Of a DNA stretch of 64,000 nucleotides, positions 44,494-53,024 are shown piece after piece; positions within the stretch are counted from its first letter, which is position 1; each line of letters begins with the position of its first letter. The notes under the pieces were generated by a model. It ran no database searches. It was not told the DNA's origin and saw only the letters and a program-made list of their open reading frames with translations. The DNA lies in assembly GCA_045651865.1 (NCBI GenBank), contig JAZRTC010000021.1, positions 10,453-74,452 on the forward strand, written 5' to 3'. Made by a program: the position numbers and the translations under genes. Source of the stretch: RGIG1959 sp045651865 (lineage in GTDB: Bacteria > Bacillota > Clostridia > Oscillospirales > Acutalibacteraceae).

Positions 44494-44529
44494 CCCCCTT
44501 AAAGCGGTCTTATTAAATCGTGGTATATA
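44494..44529 (+). promoter_or_regulatory. C-tract promoter 6
   Basis: CCCCCT (44494-44499), 24 bp, TATATA (44524-44529), overlapping a TATAAT 4 bp further on. About 40 bp before the start at 44569. A hairpin-like segment with a T-run (GCGAACTGG...CCGGTTCGC TTTTTTT) lies just upstream and should end the phosphatase transcript. Confidence 0.5.
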
Positions 44530-44568
44530 TAATATATCGATTACAAGAACTTCGCTGGAGGATGTAGT

Positions 44569-45720
44569 ATGGCTGAAATCACCGAGTTTATGAAATCTTA
44601 TAAAGAAACAAGAATGGCTCCCTCAGCAATGAGTACGATATACTCGTCGGACCGAGCTGCCGTTAACTGCGTTGCTCTTATTACGAAGCAATCCTGGGAA
44701 GATGTGGTAAAAAGCTTGATTGAGCAAGCTCATTATCGTGGGAATATGCCATCGTATAAAACCTGCATTACTGACTTGTTTCGGAAAAGTGGTTTTACAC
44801 CTATTCGATATAGCGGAAGAGTAAGCAAGTTGCTCGATGAATGCAATAATGTTTTTTCCTTGGCGCAAAAGTACATCATAAAGACGCATTACGGATATTT
44901 CGCGGTTGTTCCGGACAATGAATCGAAGAGATATTTTTTTGAGGGCTTGTGGCCGTCTACACGGCCTATTCGAGATAGTTGGGTTGACGAACTGTGGCTA
45001 TATGTACCTGGGATAGATAACCGTACCGGAATTAAACATGCTGTAAAAGAACGATCTGCACCCAAAGAAATTTTCAGTTTGGAATTCAAAAATATGAATC
45101 CGGAGAATAAAAGCACCGGTGATTGTAGTGTGCGAGGATTGTCGGCGGCATATGGATGTACTTGGCATGAGGCAATTGACCATATTGCAAAAACAATAAG
45201 ATTCTCAGATCCAAGCCTCAATACTCGACCTAATATCAATATCACATTAAGTAAGCTTGGATTCGAACGACACAACCCAATCAAACGAGGAAACAAACTC
45301 CTTAATGGCAAACAATTTTGCGAGCTGATGGACCATACATATCATGACGGAGAAAGAATCTTCGCTTATGTTGGTAGAAGTCACTGCGCAGCAATTCTTC
45401 CTATTAAACAAGAAGACGGTAGCGTCAAATATAAGATTCAGGATACTTGGGACAGTACTACAAGGTATATTGGAGAGTGGTTCGCTTATAAAGAACTGGC
45501 ACCTGTTGTAGTACCGGTCACACAATCCCAAAACTCGGTCTTTGAATGTAGCAAAACCGTTTATCATCCTCAGTTTGGCGAAGGGATAATTATATCAGCA
45601 ACAGGTTTTGGAGACACAAGAATACTTGAAATTGAATTCAAGAAAGTCGGAATCAAAAAAATATCCGAAGCATGGTTAAGAAAGGTGGATAAAGAAAATG
45701 AAAAAATGTGTATCATATGA
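44569..45720 (+). CDS. Tandem papain-like domain protein with Tudor-like tail
   Basis: A 383-residue protein. Residues 185-300 look like a cysteine-peptidase fold: DCSVRGLSAAYG with a candidate nucleophile Cys, GRSHCAAI with a His and KIQDTWDS with an Asp in the right order. Residues 20-130 show a similar arrangement (NCVALITKQSWEDV, HYGYFAVVPD), so the protein is an internal duplication. Residues 330-377 (VYHPQFGEGIIISATG, LEIEFKKVGIKKI) resemble the small Tudor-like domain at the end of UvrD helicases. Peptidase or amidase activity is inferred from spacing only. Confidence 0.68.
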   Translation: MAEITEFMKSYKETRMAPSAMSTIYSSDRAAVNCVALITKQSWEDVVKSLIEQAHYRGNMPSYKTCITDLFRKSGFTPIRYSGRVSKLLDECNNVFSLAQKYIIKTHYGYFAVVPDNESKRYFFEGLWPSTRPIRDSWVDELWLYVPGIDNRTGIKHAVKERSAPKEIFSLEFKNMNPENKSTGDCSVRGLSAAYGCTWHEAIDHIAKTIRFSDPSLNTRPNINITLSKLGFERHNPIKRGNKLLNGKQFCELMDHTYHDGERIFAYVGRSHCAAILPIKQEDGSVKYKIQDTWDSTTRYIGEWFAYKELAPVVVPVTQSQNSVFECSKTVYHPQFGEGIIISATGFGDTRILEIEFKKVGIKKISEAWLRKVDKENEKMCII

Positions 45721-45874
45721 CAAATTATCAAAGAAAGCAAAAAAGCAGGTTAATGCAAAAGTAAGAACAATGTTCAACGATTTTGGGTGTCTATCCCCTG
45801 TTACGAAGATTGTCCCAGATAAGAAAAAGGAGAAACTGCGTAGATACTGTAGAGAGAAACAGATTAATATCTAA
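45698..45874 (+). CDS. Small basic protein (58 residues)
   Basis: MKKCVSYDKLSKKAKKQVN and so on: lysine-rich, with three Cys. It overlaps the end of the previous gene; AAGGTGG lies 9 bases before its ATG. No family recognised. Confidence 0.55.
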   Translation: MKKCVSYDKLSKKAKKQVNAKVRTMFNDFGCLSPVTKIVPDKKKEKLRRYCREKQINI

Positions 45875-45943
45875 AGTTTGCTTATGAAAGTAGTATCATT
45901 CACAAAAAACGCAAAAATTTTATAAGGAAAAGCAAGTATTTAG

Positions 45944-45982
45944 CCCCCTCCCTCCTTAGGCTTTTTAAAAGTATGATATAAC
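45944..45982 (+). promoter_or_regulatory. C-tract promoter 7 (46-55 kb operon)
   Basis: CCCCCTCCCTCCT (from 45944), then GATATAAC near 45975-45982; spacing 25-27 bp depending on the register of the -10. It precedes the leader peptide at 46069 and the long operon. Confidence 0.45.
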
Positions 45983-46068
45983 AATAAACAAGGTTACAGA
46001 AATATGGTCGTTATATTTGATGTTTCAGTAACCGGCATAAATATTAAGACACAACGGAGGACACTTCT

Positions 46069-46146
46069 ATGAGAAAATTGAAAGTTGGTCTTATTTCAGC
46101 AAACCCGACAGTACAGACGAAAGGAGTTTATAAAAATGAAGAATAA
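46069..46146 (+). CDS. Short leader peptide (25 codons)
   Basis: MRKLKVGLISANPTVQTKGV and five more residues, with GGAGG 8 bases upstream. It overlaps the next start by 11 bases. The sequence before its ATG (GGAGGACACTTCTATG) nearly repeats that of the leader at 32641. Confidence 0.4.
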   Translation: MRKLKVGLISANPTVQTKGVYKNEE

Positions 46147-46897
46147 AACATTAAAAGACATTCGTGTTTCTAGTCTGAAAAAAGGAAAAGTTAAGGGGGT
46201 TGGCTTTTTTGAAAGCATTCCTTTAAAGATCGCTGGTCGTATTGACGGTCGCAGAGGACTCCCTCGTGAGAACGATAACGGTCAATGGGTATCCCCTCAT
46301 ATTGAGAAAGAGGTGCGTTCTTACGATGAGTTTTCTTCTCGTATGTGGGGTCAGCTCCAGATTGAAGAAGAGGCTGCGTTTGCTCGTCTCGGCGAACTTA
46401 TGGATTCTGTAGTTCATATCAAATCACAGTTGGACACTGCCAAATCAGAATTGGACGAAGCTTCTGCCGGCGAAGGTATGGTTAACAATTCTCGTAAGCA
46501 CGGAGAAGGCAAACTCACTGATGCGCAGGTTGCAGCTCGCAGAGCGAATGAACATACCAAAAGGCTTTCGCCGATTAGAAGTCGAGTATCTTCTCTTCAG
46601 GCAAAGCTTACTTCTGAAATTGACGAATTTTCTGCAGTGCGCGCAAAAATCGTTGAGGATAACAATTCAACGAGAATGGTTTGCAATCGTGTAAGAGACC
46701 ATCTATATCAGCGCCTTGCAGTTTACTGGAACTCTGCTTTACGTAAGCATACAGAACGCAGTAAAATGCCGGCGGTTCCTTGTGTAGATGTTATCTTCAA
46801 TTCAGAAGAAGTTTATATGAAACCTCATATCGAATTGATGCAAAAAGCCGAACTGTTGAGCGAGACAATTAAAAAAGAGTCCGAGGAGGTGGCATAA
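46136..46897 (+). CDS. Coiled-coil protein, first gene of the ATPase/ClpP operon
   Basis: A 253-residue soluble protein. Residues 75-190 form a long coiled coil (LMDSVVHIKSQLDTAKSELDEA, RVSSLQAKLTSEIDEFSAV). No membrane segment. Start after AAAGGAGTTTATAAAA. The stop overlaps the next ATG. Likely a structural partner of the envelope proteins that follow; family unknown. Confidence 0.7.
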   Translation: MKNKTLKDIRVSSLKKGKVKGVGFFESIPLKIAGRIDGRRGLPRENDNGQWVSPHIEKEVRSYDEFSSRMWGQLQIEEEAAFARLGELMDSVVHIKSQLDTAKSELDEASAGEGMVNNSRKHGEGKLTDAQVAARRANEHTKRLSPIRSRVSSLQAKLTSEIDEFSAVRAKIVEDNNSTRMVCNRVRDHLYQRLAVYWNSALRKHTERSKMPAVPCVDVIFNSEEVYMKPHIELMQKAELLSETIKKESEEVA

Positions 46898-47340
46898 TGT
46901 TCGGAAAGAAAAAACAACAGGCATTATTCAATTCAGCTGATGATAGTAGATCAGAGGCATATTTCTGCCTTCGCAGTAGTCATGGTTATGGCGATGAAGC
47001 ATTTAGAACGGTAGAATATCGCCTTTATTCAAAGCTTGAAGAGGGTGAAATGATTCCTCGTCTAGACGAACATTTGAATAAATTGTTTGCAGGCGAAGTT
47101 GATGATGCGAATGGTGATATGTTGGATGCCATCATTTTTGGCGCAGCCAGAGAGGCACTACCGGATCTTAGTCGTCAGCATTATGACCATATGGATATGT
47201 TGAGAAGATTTATCGTTAAGCGGCAAGCTGATCGTGGTGACATCCAAAGAATAAAGGAAGACCGTGAGAGGGAACGAGATAATATACAAGGGGAATATGA
47301 TAATATTTGTCATTTACTCTCCAAATGTGAGGAGGTCTAA
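46897..47340 (+). CDS. Hypothetical 147-residue protein of the operon
   Basis: Mixed, charged protein with a helical C-terminus (RIKEDRERERDNIQGEYDNI). GGAGGTGGCATA precedes the ATG, which overlaps the upstream stop codon. Two bases separate it from the membrane protein gene. No family recognised. Confidence 0.68.
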   Translation: MFGKKKQQALFNSADDSRSEAYFCLRSSHGYGDEAFRTVEYRLYSKLEEGEMIPRLDEHLNKLFAGEVDDANGDMLDAIIFGAAREALPDLSRQHYDHMDMLRRFIVKRQADRGDIQRIKEDRERERDNIQGEYDNICHLLSKCEEV

Positions 47341-47342
47341 TT

Positions 47343-48290
47343 ATGAATCGTAACAATGTTCTTGTAACGAAAAACCGCACTGGTGAATTCATCTATCCGG
47401 GACTTAATTCCCATATGAGTAAGAAATACAAAGCGGACAATCCGTTGGATAATGCTATAGTGCCATACATTATTATGATTATCTGTGCCGCTATTGATTT
47501 AACTGTTTTCTATAGCTTATTTAAAATGATATCTTACGATAGCCAGTGGATGCTGATTGTTCAGGTTGCCGGAATGCTGTTCGCTTTCGATATGGTTCCA
47601 ATTTATTTGGGTATTCAGCTCCGCCGAATGAAACAAGGGTTAACTAAAGAAAAGATGGTTCTTTATATGGCTCTGGGTGTTTGCGCTGTCGCATTCATCA
47701 TAAATGTCATTCTAAATATTATGACGATTGAACTTATGAACCCTGACCTTTCTTCAGCTACCACTAACTACTTTGGAACAGCAGTTGAGCAAACGGCTAC
47801 AGAAGGTATCGATCCTTCTACGATTGCATTGACCATTTTCCGTATCGGCTGTCCGGTACTTACTTCTGTAGGCTCCTTCTTTATCTCTTACTTGACCTAT
47901 AATCCGCTTAAAACAAGAAAGCGTAATGCGGAAGAGGTCCTCGCAGAGAAGAATGATGAGGTTCGCCGTCTAGAAGCGGTTTTGCATGAGTATGATGCAG
48001 ATAGTGAATTTGCTGAAAATCTTCGTGCTGACGACGAAGGAAAATATGAAGAGATGAAAAAGATGCACCGTGCCCTAGTAATTAACTATTGCGAGTACGT
48101 AAGGCAACGTCTTAAAGAGCATCTTGCCGATCCGACAGCCACCAATGCGCTATCCGAGGAGACTTGTATTGCCATCTTGGAACGCCTTGATCGTGAGCTT
48201 GCAGCTATAGATAATTGTGGTGTTCCTCCAATGTTTAACGGGAATAATCCCAAAGATAAAATGCTTATCTCAAACAATGTAGCAGCTTAA
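47343..48290 (+). CDS. Polytopic membrane protein with cytoplasmic coiled coil
   Basis: A 315-residue protein with about four membrane helices (residues 38-60, 65-88, 102-125, 160-185) and a charged helical C-terminal half (RKRNAEEVLAEKNDEVRRLEAVL). The arrangement of few helices plus a cytoplasmic coiled coil beside an OmpA-domain protein recalls MotA/ZorA-like pairs, but I see no sequence motif to support it. GGAGG precedes the start. Confidence 0.72.
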   Translation: MNRNNVLVTKNRTGEFIYPGLNSHMSKKYKADNPLDNAIVPYIIMIICAAIDLTVFYSLFKMISYDSQWMLIVQVAGMLFAFDMVPIYLGIQLRRMKQGLTKEKMVLYMALGVCAVAFIINVILNIMTIELMNPDLSSATTNYFGTAVEQTATEGIDPSTIALTIFRIGCPVLTSVGSFFISYLTYNPLKTRKRNAEEVLAEKNDEVRRLEAVLHEYDADSEFAENLRADDEGKYEEMKKMHRALVINYCEYVRQRLKEHLADPTATNALSEETCIAILERLDRELAAIDNCGVPPMFNGNNPKDKMLISNNVAA

Positions 48291-48305
48291 AAGGAGAAAA
48301 GAATT

Positions 48306-49544
48306 ATGAAGAAAACGATTGCTTTGATTTTAACGATTGTGCTTGCTCTTGGCCTTGTAGGAAGTCTTACAGGTTGCTCCTCGAATAATGAGGCATCAAC
48401 CGAAAAAGTTGCTGTATGCTATGTTATCGCCAACACTGCAAACTCTAAAGGCCTTAATTTGCAGAGCCCGTTGGTTCAGGATACCATTTATTCAACGATC
48501 CTTAATTACGGATATATTTCTGTTGTAAATGCCGATGGTTCTCCTGAAGTGGTGCTTGCAAGTAGTTTTGACATTGATGAAAAGTATAAAAGTGCCTCTA
48601 AAGATAAACTGGCAATGGACGCTCGTTCAAAAGCAACTAATCTAATTAGTGGTATGCAGACCGTGATTGCTGATGACCCTGAAATTGATTATCTTGAGGC
48701 TTTGCGTCTTGCAGTTCGAAGTTTGGCTTCCTTAGAAGGTTACGATTCCAAACAAATCATTGTTCTCGGAACAGGACTTAGTACAACCGGTGTTCTCGAT
48801 TTTAAAAACAATCTTATTTCTGCCGAACCTGATGTCATCGTTGAACTGCTTAACGAGAAATCCGAAATTCCGAACTTCTCTGATATCACTGTTTACTGGC
48901 AGCAGCTTGGTGATGTTGCGGCTCCGCAGGAAACTTTGACAAGTGCACAAAAAAATAAGCTCCAGAAAATCTATGGTTCGCTTGTCGAAACCGGCGGAGG
49001 CACTTTCGTATACAATGATATTATGGCTAATCCCGTTGACGAGAGCGTAGAATACCCTTCCGTTACACCCGTCGATCTTCCCGATGATACTCCTATCGCT
49101 TTTGAAGCAGATGATCTTGATGCAGAAGATGATAAGGCTTTTGAAGAGCCTCAGGTGCTTAGTGAAAGCCAGGTTGAGTTTATCGGAGACCAAGCAAACT
49201 ATTTGTATCCTGACAAAGCGGTAGAAAACATTCGTCCTATTGCGGAATATCTGCTTAAACACGATGATGTAAATATTGTGCTCATTGGTTCCACGGCTGG
49301 CGATAGCACAAATGCTTCTACATTGAAGTTGTCACAAGAACGTGCTGATGCAGTCAAGAAAACCTTGATTGATCTCGGTGTGAATGCAGATAGAATCACG
49401 ACCATTGGCATGGGAGCAAGTGATCCTTGGCATATCCCTAATGCCGGCTATGACGGTGCAGCTGCTTCTGCAAATAGAAAGGTAGTTCTTCTTGATGCAC
49501 GTAGCGCAACAGCTCAAACTATTCTTGAACAAGTGAATTCTTAA
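48306..49544 (+). CDS. Lipoprotein with OmpA-type peptidoglycan-binding domain
   Basis: A 412-residue lipoprotein: signal sequence and lipobox LTGC near residue 24. Residues 35-235 form an unassigned alpha/beta domain. Residues 290-400 are an OmpA-C domain: IRPIAEYLLKHDDVNIVLIGSTAG, LSQERADAVKKTLIDLGVNADRI, GMGASDPWH and NRKVVLL. OmpA-C domains bind peptidoglycan; in a Firmicute element the protein would tether a membrane complex to the wall. AAAGGAG precedes the start. OmpA-C proteins are rare in Firmicutes mobile elements. Confidence 0.85.
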   Translation: MKKTIALILTIVLALGLVGSLTGCSSNNEASTEKVAVCYVIANTANSKGLNLQSPLVQDTIYSTILNYGYISVVNADGSPEVVLASSFDIDEKYKSASKDKLAMDARSKATNLISGMQTVIADDPEIDYLEALRLAVRSLASLEGYDSKQIIVLGTGLSTTGVLDFKNNLISAEPDVIVELLNEKSEIPNFSDITVYWQQLGDVAAPQETLTSAQKNKLQKIYGSLVETGGGTFVYNDIMANPVDESVEYPSVTPVDLPDDTPIAFEADDLDAEDDKAFEEPQVLSESQVEFIGDQANYLYPDKAVENIRPIAEYLLKHDDVNIVLIGSTAGDSTNASTLKLSQERADAVKKTLIDLGVNADRITTIGMGASDPWHIPNAGYDGAAASANRKVVLLDARSATAQTILEQVNS

Positions 49545-49580
49545 TTAAACAAATACTTACGATATAAGGGGTGATAAATC

Positions 49581-49829
49581 ATGTTCCGTGCCGTCCTGTT
49601 AATCTTATATTTGCTAATTTTAATACCATCGTTAACTCATTTGATTCGATATCGTGATGTTCCTGGTTCAAGACGCTGGAGTGTTGGATTGGGCATTGCT
49701 GGTGTATTGTTGGTACCAACGTTTGCTGCTTTTTTGTGCGAACTCCTCACCTCTATTTTTAGCATAGGTTTGTTTATTCTCATTTTTTTCGGTGGCATAG
49801 GCATGATTTTCAAATCGTTGTTTCGATAG
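49581..49829 (+). CDS. Small membrane protein (82 residues)
   Basis: Three hydrophobic stretches (residues 3-20, 33-50, 55-80) and little else. AAGGGGTGATAAATC before the ATG. Part of the operon. Confidence 0.68.
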   Translation: MFRAVLLILYLLILIPSLTHLIRYRDVPGSRRWSVGLGIAGVLLVPTFAAFLCELLTSIFSIGLFILIFFGGIGMIFKSLFR

Positions 49830-49838
49830 GAGATACTT

Positions 49839-50141
49839 ATGGATACATTAAACGTACTGTCTTATGGAGGCATCATCACCTTAATTGTTCTTTTAATTAT
49901 CTTTGAGGTAAAAGACAGGCAAGGGGCCAGTTACAATAATAACAGTGGATATATCTATTACACTTATAACAATATTGCGGTAAGAATTCGTCATATAGCT
50001 GCATCTAGATACAAGGTGTATGTTAACGATTTTTGTCCTGTTCAAACAAAAAAAGATCGCTATGGTACATATTTTAATTTGAGAGCACGCTCCGCCTCAG
50101 AAGCTGAATATCAGATTGATGAGTTGTTCAGAAACTGTTAA
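49839..50141 (+). CDS. Single-span membrane protein (100 residues)
   Basis: One N-terminal membrane helix (residues 8-25) and a small beta-rich domain (YIYYTYNNIAVRIRHIAAS). GGAGATACTT before the ATG. No family recognised. Confidence 0.68.
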   Translation: MDTLNVLSYGGIITLIVLLIIFEVKDRQGASYNNNSGYIYYTYNNIAVRIRHIAASRYKVYVNDFCPVQTKKDRYGTYFNLRARSASEAEYQIDELFRNC

Positions 50142-50153
50142 GAGGTGTTTGGT

Positions 50154-50819
50154 ATGAGTAAAGACCATATACCGAGTGACTTTGGGCGCCCAAGTGGATA
50201 TAAATCCGATTTGGAAATCGCTGAAACAGGCTCAAAAGTTAAGTCTATAAACACATCTTTCGGAAGTAAAAACCACAATGCATATATTATGCGGACAGAC
50301 AAAACTCATGAACATTTCTACTATAATCCGCAAACACAAAAGAGTGGATGGCACGGACACAATTATGAAACACGTAATAATCATCCACAACTCAACATAG
50401 AACACGTTGATAAAAAGGGAGAAACAACAATGGAAAAATCCAATTCATTTATTGAAAGCTTAAAGGTAGACCAAGCAACGATTGATCGTTGTAATGAGGT
50501 CTCGAAGAACGCGGCACAAAAAGCTAATACACCGACATCGCGAAGTCAGAACGTGGATGGTGGCCGAGAACGTGGTGATAGTGGTCCAGGTAGTCTTGGT
50601 AGAGAGTCCGGTTATAAAAGTGGTGAAAGCAACTCCGGACATGAGGGTAACAGTGCTGCGCATTCTTCAAGTAGCAACGGAGCATCGGGACATAGTTCCA
50701 GTGGGGAGGGTTCTTCCGGTGGCCACGGGAACGGCGGTGAAGGTTCCGGAGGACAGGGCTCCGGTGGTCAAGGATCTGGCGGAGGTCATGGATCAGGAGG
50801 TTCAGGAGGAGGTCACTGA
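50154..50819 (+). CDS. Protein with Gly/Ser/His low-complexity tail
   Basis: A 221-residue protein. The first 100 residues are polar and include HNAYIMRTDKTHEHFYYNP. From residue 125 on it is a low-complexity tail of G, S, H, N, E and Q (units like GSGGQGSGG and SGHSSSGEG), probably disordered and perhaps metal-binding through its His residues. ATG 50154 after AAGAGGTG. One base before the next gene. Confidence 0.7.
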   Translation: MSKDHIPSDFGRPSGYKSDLEIAETGSKVKSINTSFGSKNHNAYIMRTDKTHEHFYYNPQTQKSGWHGHNYETRNNHPQLNIEHVDKKGETTMEKSNSFIESLKVDQATIDRCNEVSKNAAQKANTPTSRSQNVDGGRERGDSGPGSLGRESGYKSGESNSGHEGNSAAHSSSSNGASGHSSSGEGSSGGHGNGGEGSGGQGSGGQGSGGGHGSGGSGGGH

Positions 50820-50820
50820 T

Positions 50821-52110
50821 ATGATCAAAACAACACTAGAGGGATTGTCTATTCTTCCTAATCCTCCGGCAATGGAAGGAATGGCTATTGCTCCTATTGT
50901 AAGACTGAAAAACGGTCTTACACTTCACGATGGGGTTTTTGAAGCTCCTACTTTGCTACTTGGTTCAGTCGGTTCCGGTAAGACGTACCTCTTGAATGAA
51001 ATTATGGATCCTATTCTTCATCATGCAGAAGCGAATAATGAGAATGTGATCATTTTTGCAGCCAAACCGGATGTCTTAGAGAAGAAAAGGCCTAACGATA
51101 TAGTAATCTCTCTAGATGGCAAAGAACCTAATGGATGTTGGAATCTATTCAAGGAACTTAGTGCCAGTAGCAATCCTGAACTAACGGCAAGAGATATCGC
51201 AAAATCGCTGACTCAGGATCAACGCTCGGAAGCGCAACCATTCTTCGAAAATGCAGCTAACGATCTTCTTTTTAATTCGATTATGTGTATGTATGAAGAT
51301 GGAATGGAGAAAGGTGTCGTATATACAAACTGGCATCTTGTTGATTTTTTAAATAAGACAGCAGTCAATAGCGGAGAGTTGACTTGGAAAGAGCTGGCTA
51401 AGTTGCGCCCAAAACGTTTTGCGCATATCAATGATTATTTAGGTGACAACCTGGGCCAAGGATACGGTATTGTATCGGAATTAAGAACTTTGGTTCACGA
51501 TTGCTTCTGGGGCTCATTTTGCTCTGATAATGGCACATTTTCGGCAATTGAGTCGCTGAAAACCGGCGGAAAACGTATTTTTCTATACTACGATTATGCA
51601 AACGCAAGTGAGGCAAGCATTAAGATTTTCCGTACAATTCTCAACTTACTTATTAAGCATTCGGTCGATAAACAAAACGGTCGAAGAACGTGGTTCTTCT
51701 TGGACGAGGCAAGTCTATTACCGAAGACTTGTATCGCAGATGCAATGTCACTTGGGCGAGCGCAGGGCTTCAGATTATTTATGTGCCTGCAGTCTGCACA
51801 ACTTATGACGAGACATTACAAGGAAGACGAGGCGAAGACCCTATTGAGTTTGTTCCCTAATATTATCTGTATGAAAGTACAGGATAGCCTGAGTCGTTCG
51901 ATTTTGGCAGATAGGTACGGAGATTGTTTGTGTACATATAGTTTCAATGCTCCCATGCAAAAAATTGCTCAGCACGCAGAGCATAGACCAGTTGTAGCAG
52001 ACTTTGATTTTTCTCAACTTCAGAGGAAAGGAGATGCAATCTGTAGTATACCTAACCTAAGTTCGTCACCGTTCTTTTATAGAGGCTATAGAAAGGAGCT
52101 GGATGTGTAA
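50821..52110 (+). CDS. Conjugation-type ATPase 1 (TraD/VirD4-like)
   Basis: A 429-residue P-loop ATPase. Walker A is LLLGSVGSGKTYLL (about residues 43-56), Walker B is TWFFLDEASLL (about 297-307). The following LGRAQGFRLFMCLQSAQL is the sensor region typical of T4SS coupling proteins. Start 50821 follows GGAGGTCACTGAT and one base after the previous stop. No membrane helix, unlike full-length VirD4. It overlaps the next gene by one base. Confidence 0.83.
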   Translation: MIKTTLEGLSILPNPPAMEGMAIAPIVRLKNGLTLHDGVFEAPTLLLGSVGSGKTYLLNEIMDPILHHAEANNENVIIFAAKPDVLEKKRPNDIVISLDGKEPNGCWNLFKELSASSNPELTARDIAKSLTQDQRSEAQPFFENAANDLLFNSIMCMYEDGMEKGVVYTNWHLVDFLNKTAVNSGELTWKELAKLRPKRFAHINDYLGDNLGQGYGIVSELRTLVHDCFWGSFCSDNGTFSAIESLKTGGKRIFLYYDYANASEASIKIFRTILNLLIKHSVDKQNGRRTWFFLDEASLLPKTCIADAMSLGRAQGFRLFMCLQSAQLMTRHYKEDEAKTLLSLFPNIICMKVQDSLSRSILADRYGDCLCTYSFNAPMQKIAQHAEHRPVVADFDFSQLQRKGDAICSIPNLSSSPFFYRGYRKELDV

Positions 52111-52976
52111 TGAACAACCGATATAGACCCACAGACATTCGGGCACTTAGCGGGCCGGTTACTTCAAGGAATTCACGCAATGCCAGCAATCACCCTGCAA
52201 CTTATTTGGGTAACTGTACCCCTTCTCAGATTTTCAACCACATTCGACTTGGTAATAATTACACGGCTTGTGTTGTTGGTAATCCAGCACGAGGTATAGG
52301 AATCGCAAAAGCGTTAATCCGCCAATCAGGAAAACCTTTTTTATTCATTGGTCCAAAGAAAGACGAGAACTCACAGTTTGCCGCTCTGCAACCTGATTGG
52401 ACAATGAATTCAGTGCAATCGACCTTCCCTACAGGAAATGGTGCAGTCTTTCTTTCGAGGCCAACAGCTGCGTACTTAGAACTTTGTGAATTCTTTGAAG
52501 AATGGTGCCAGGAATATTTTGTGGTTTTACATTTGAGTGGAGGTTTTCAAATCGGACCGGAGCTGCTTAATTTGTTAAGCGGAGCGGAGCAATGCTTAAT
52601 ATTCAGTGATTCCGTACCGTCAAGTCTTCGCAGCAATGAAACCCGTACACTTACTCCAAAAGAATTTTTCACTCAAATGAGCCACCTATTCGTGTTTTCT
52701 GCTGGGGTTGAAACAAGAGACTTAATTGAGATTCTTCCTACATACCAGTATGAAAAAGTATCGAATTCAATGAACTTCAATCATTTCAAAAGTCGTTCAA
52801 TTTTTCATCCTTTTCGTTCACATGCCGGAAACGGTATGTCGTGGGGTCAAACAAGAACTATGGAGTATAAAAAGAGTTTGTTTGAGATGGACGAATTAAA
52901 AAGGATTTTCGATGACGGAACATCGCTTCTGTATGATGCAAAGGCAAATGCGGTTTTTCTTGCACACATCATATAA
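52110..52976 (+). CDS. Hypothetical 288-residue protein of the operon
   Basis: Alpha/beta protein with ACVVGNPARGIGIAKALIRQSGKPFLFIGPKK, which looks like a nucleotide-binding loop without a true Walker A lysine. It may be a degenerate P-loop partner of the ATPases on either side; this is a guess. AAAGGAGCTGGATGTGTA precedes the start. Confidence 0.68.
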   Translation: MNNRYRPTDIRALSGPVTSRNSRNASNHPATYLGNCTPSQIFNHIRLGNNYTACVVGNPARGIGIAKALIRQSGKPFLFIGPKKDENSQFAALQPDWTMNSVQSTFPTGNGAVFLSRPTAAYLELCEFFEEWCQEYFVVLHLSGGFQIGPELLNLLSGAEQCLIFSDSVPSSLRSNETRTLTPKEFFTQMSHLFVFSAGVETRDLIEILPTYQYEKVSNSMNFNHFKSRSIFHPFRSHAGNGMSWGQTRTMEYKKSLFEMDELKRIFDDGTSLLYDAKANAVFLAHII

Positions 52977-53024
52977 CACAACGATAATTTTATAAACACA
53001 TAATAAACGGAGGATCTCCCTTAT

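Noticed and set aside
47343..49544. Membrane protein plus OmpA lipoprotein as a Zorya ZorA/ZorB pair
   Set aside because: The membrane protein shows no MotA-like motif, and the OmpA protein is a lipoprotein without a MotB-type transmembrane helix and plug; no ZorC/D/E genes are near.
50482..50820. Longer N-terminus for conjugation-type ATPase 1
   Set aside because: The extra frame overlaps the Gly/Ser-rich gene out of phase and is a repetitive Val/Glu-rich shadow; ATG 50821 has a good ribosome site.
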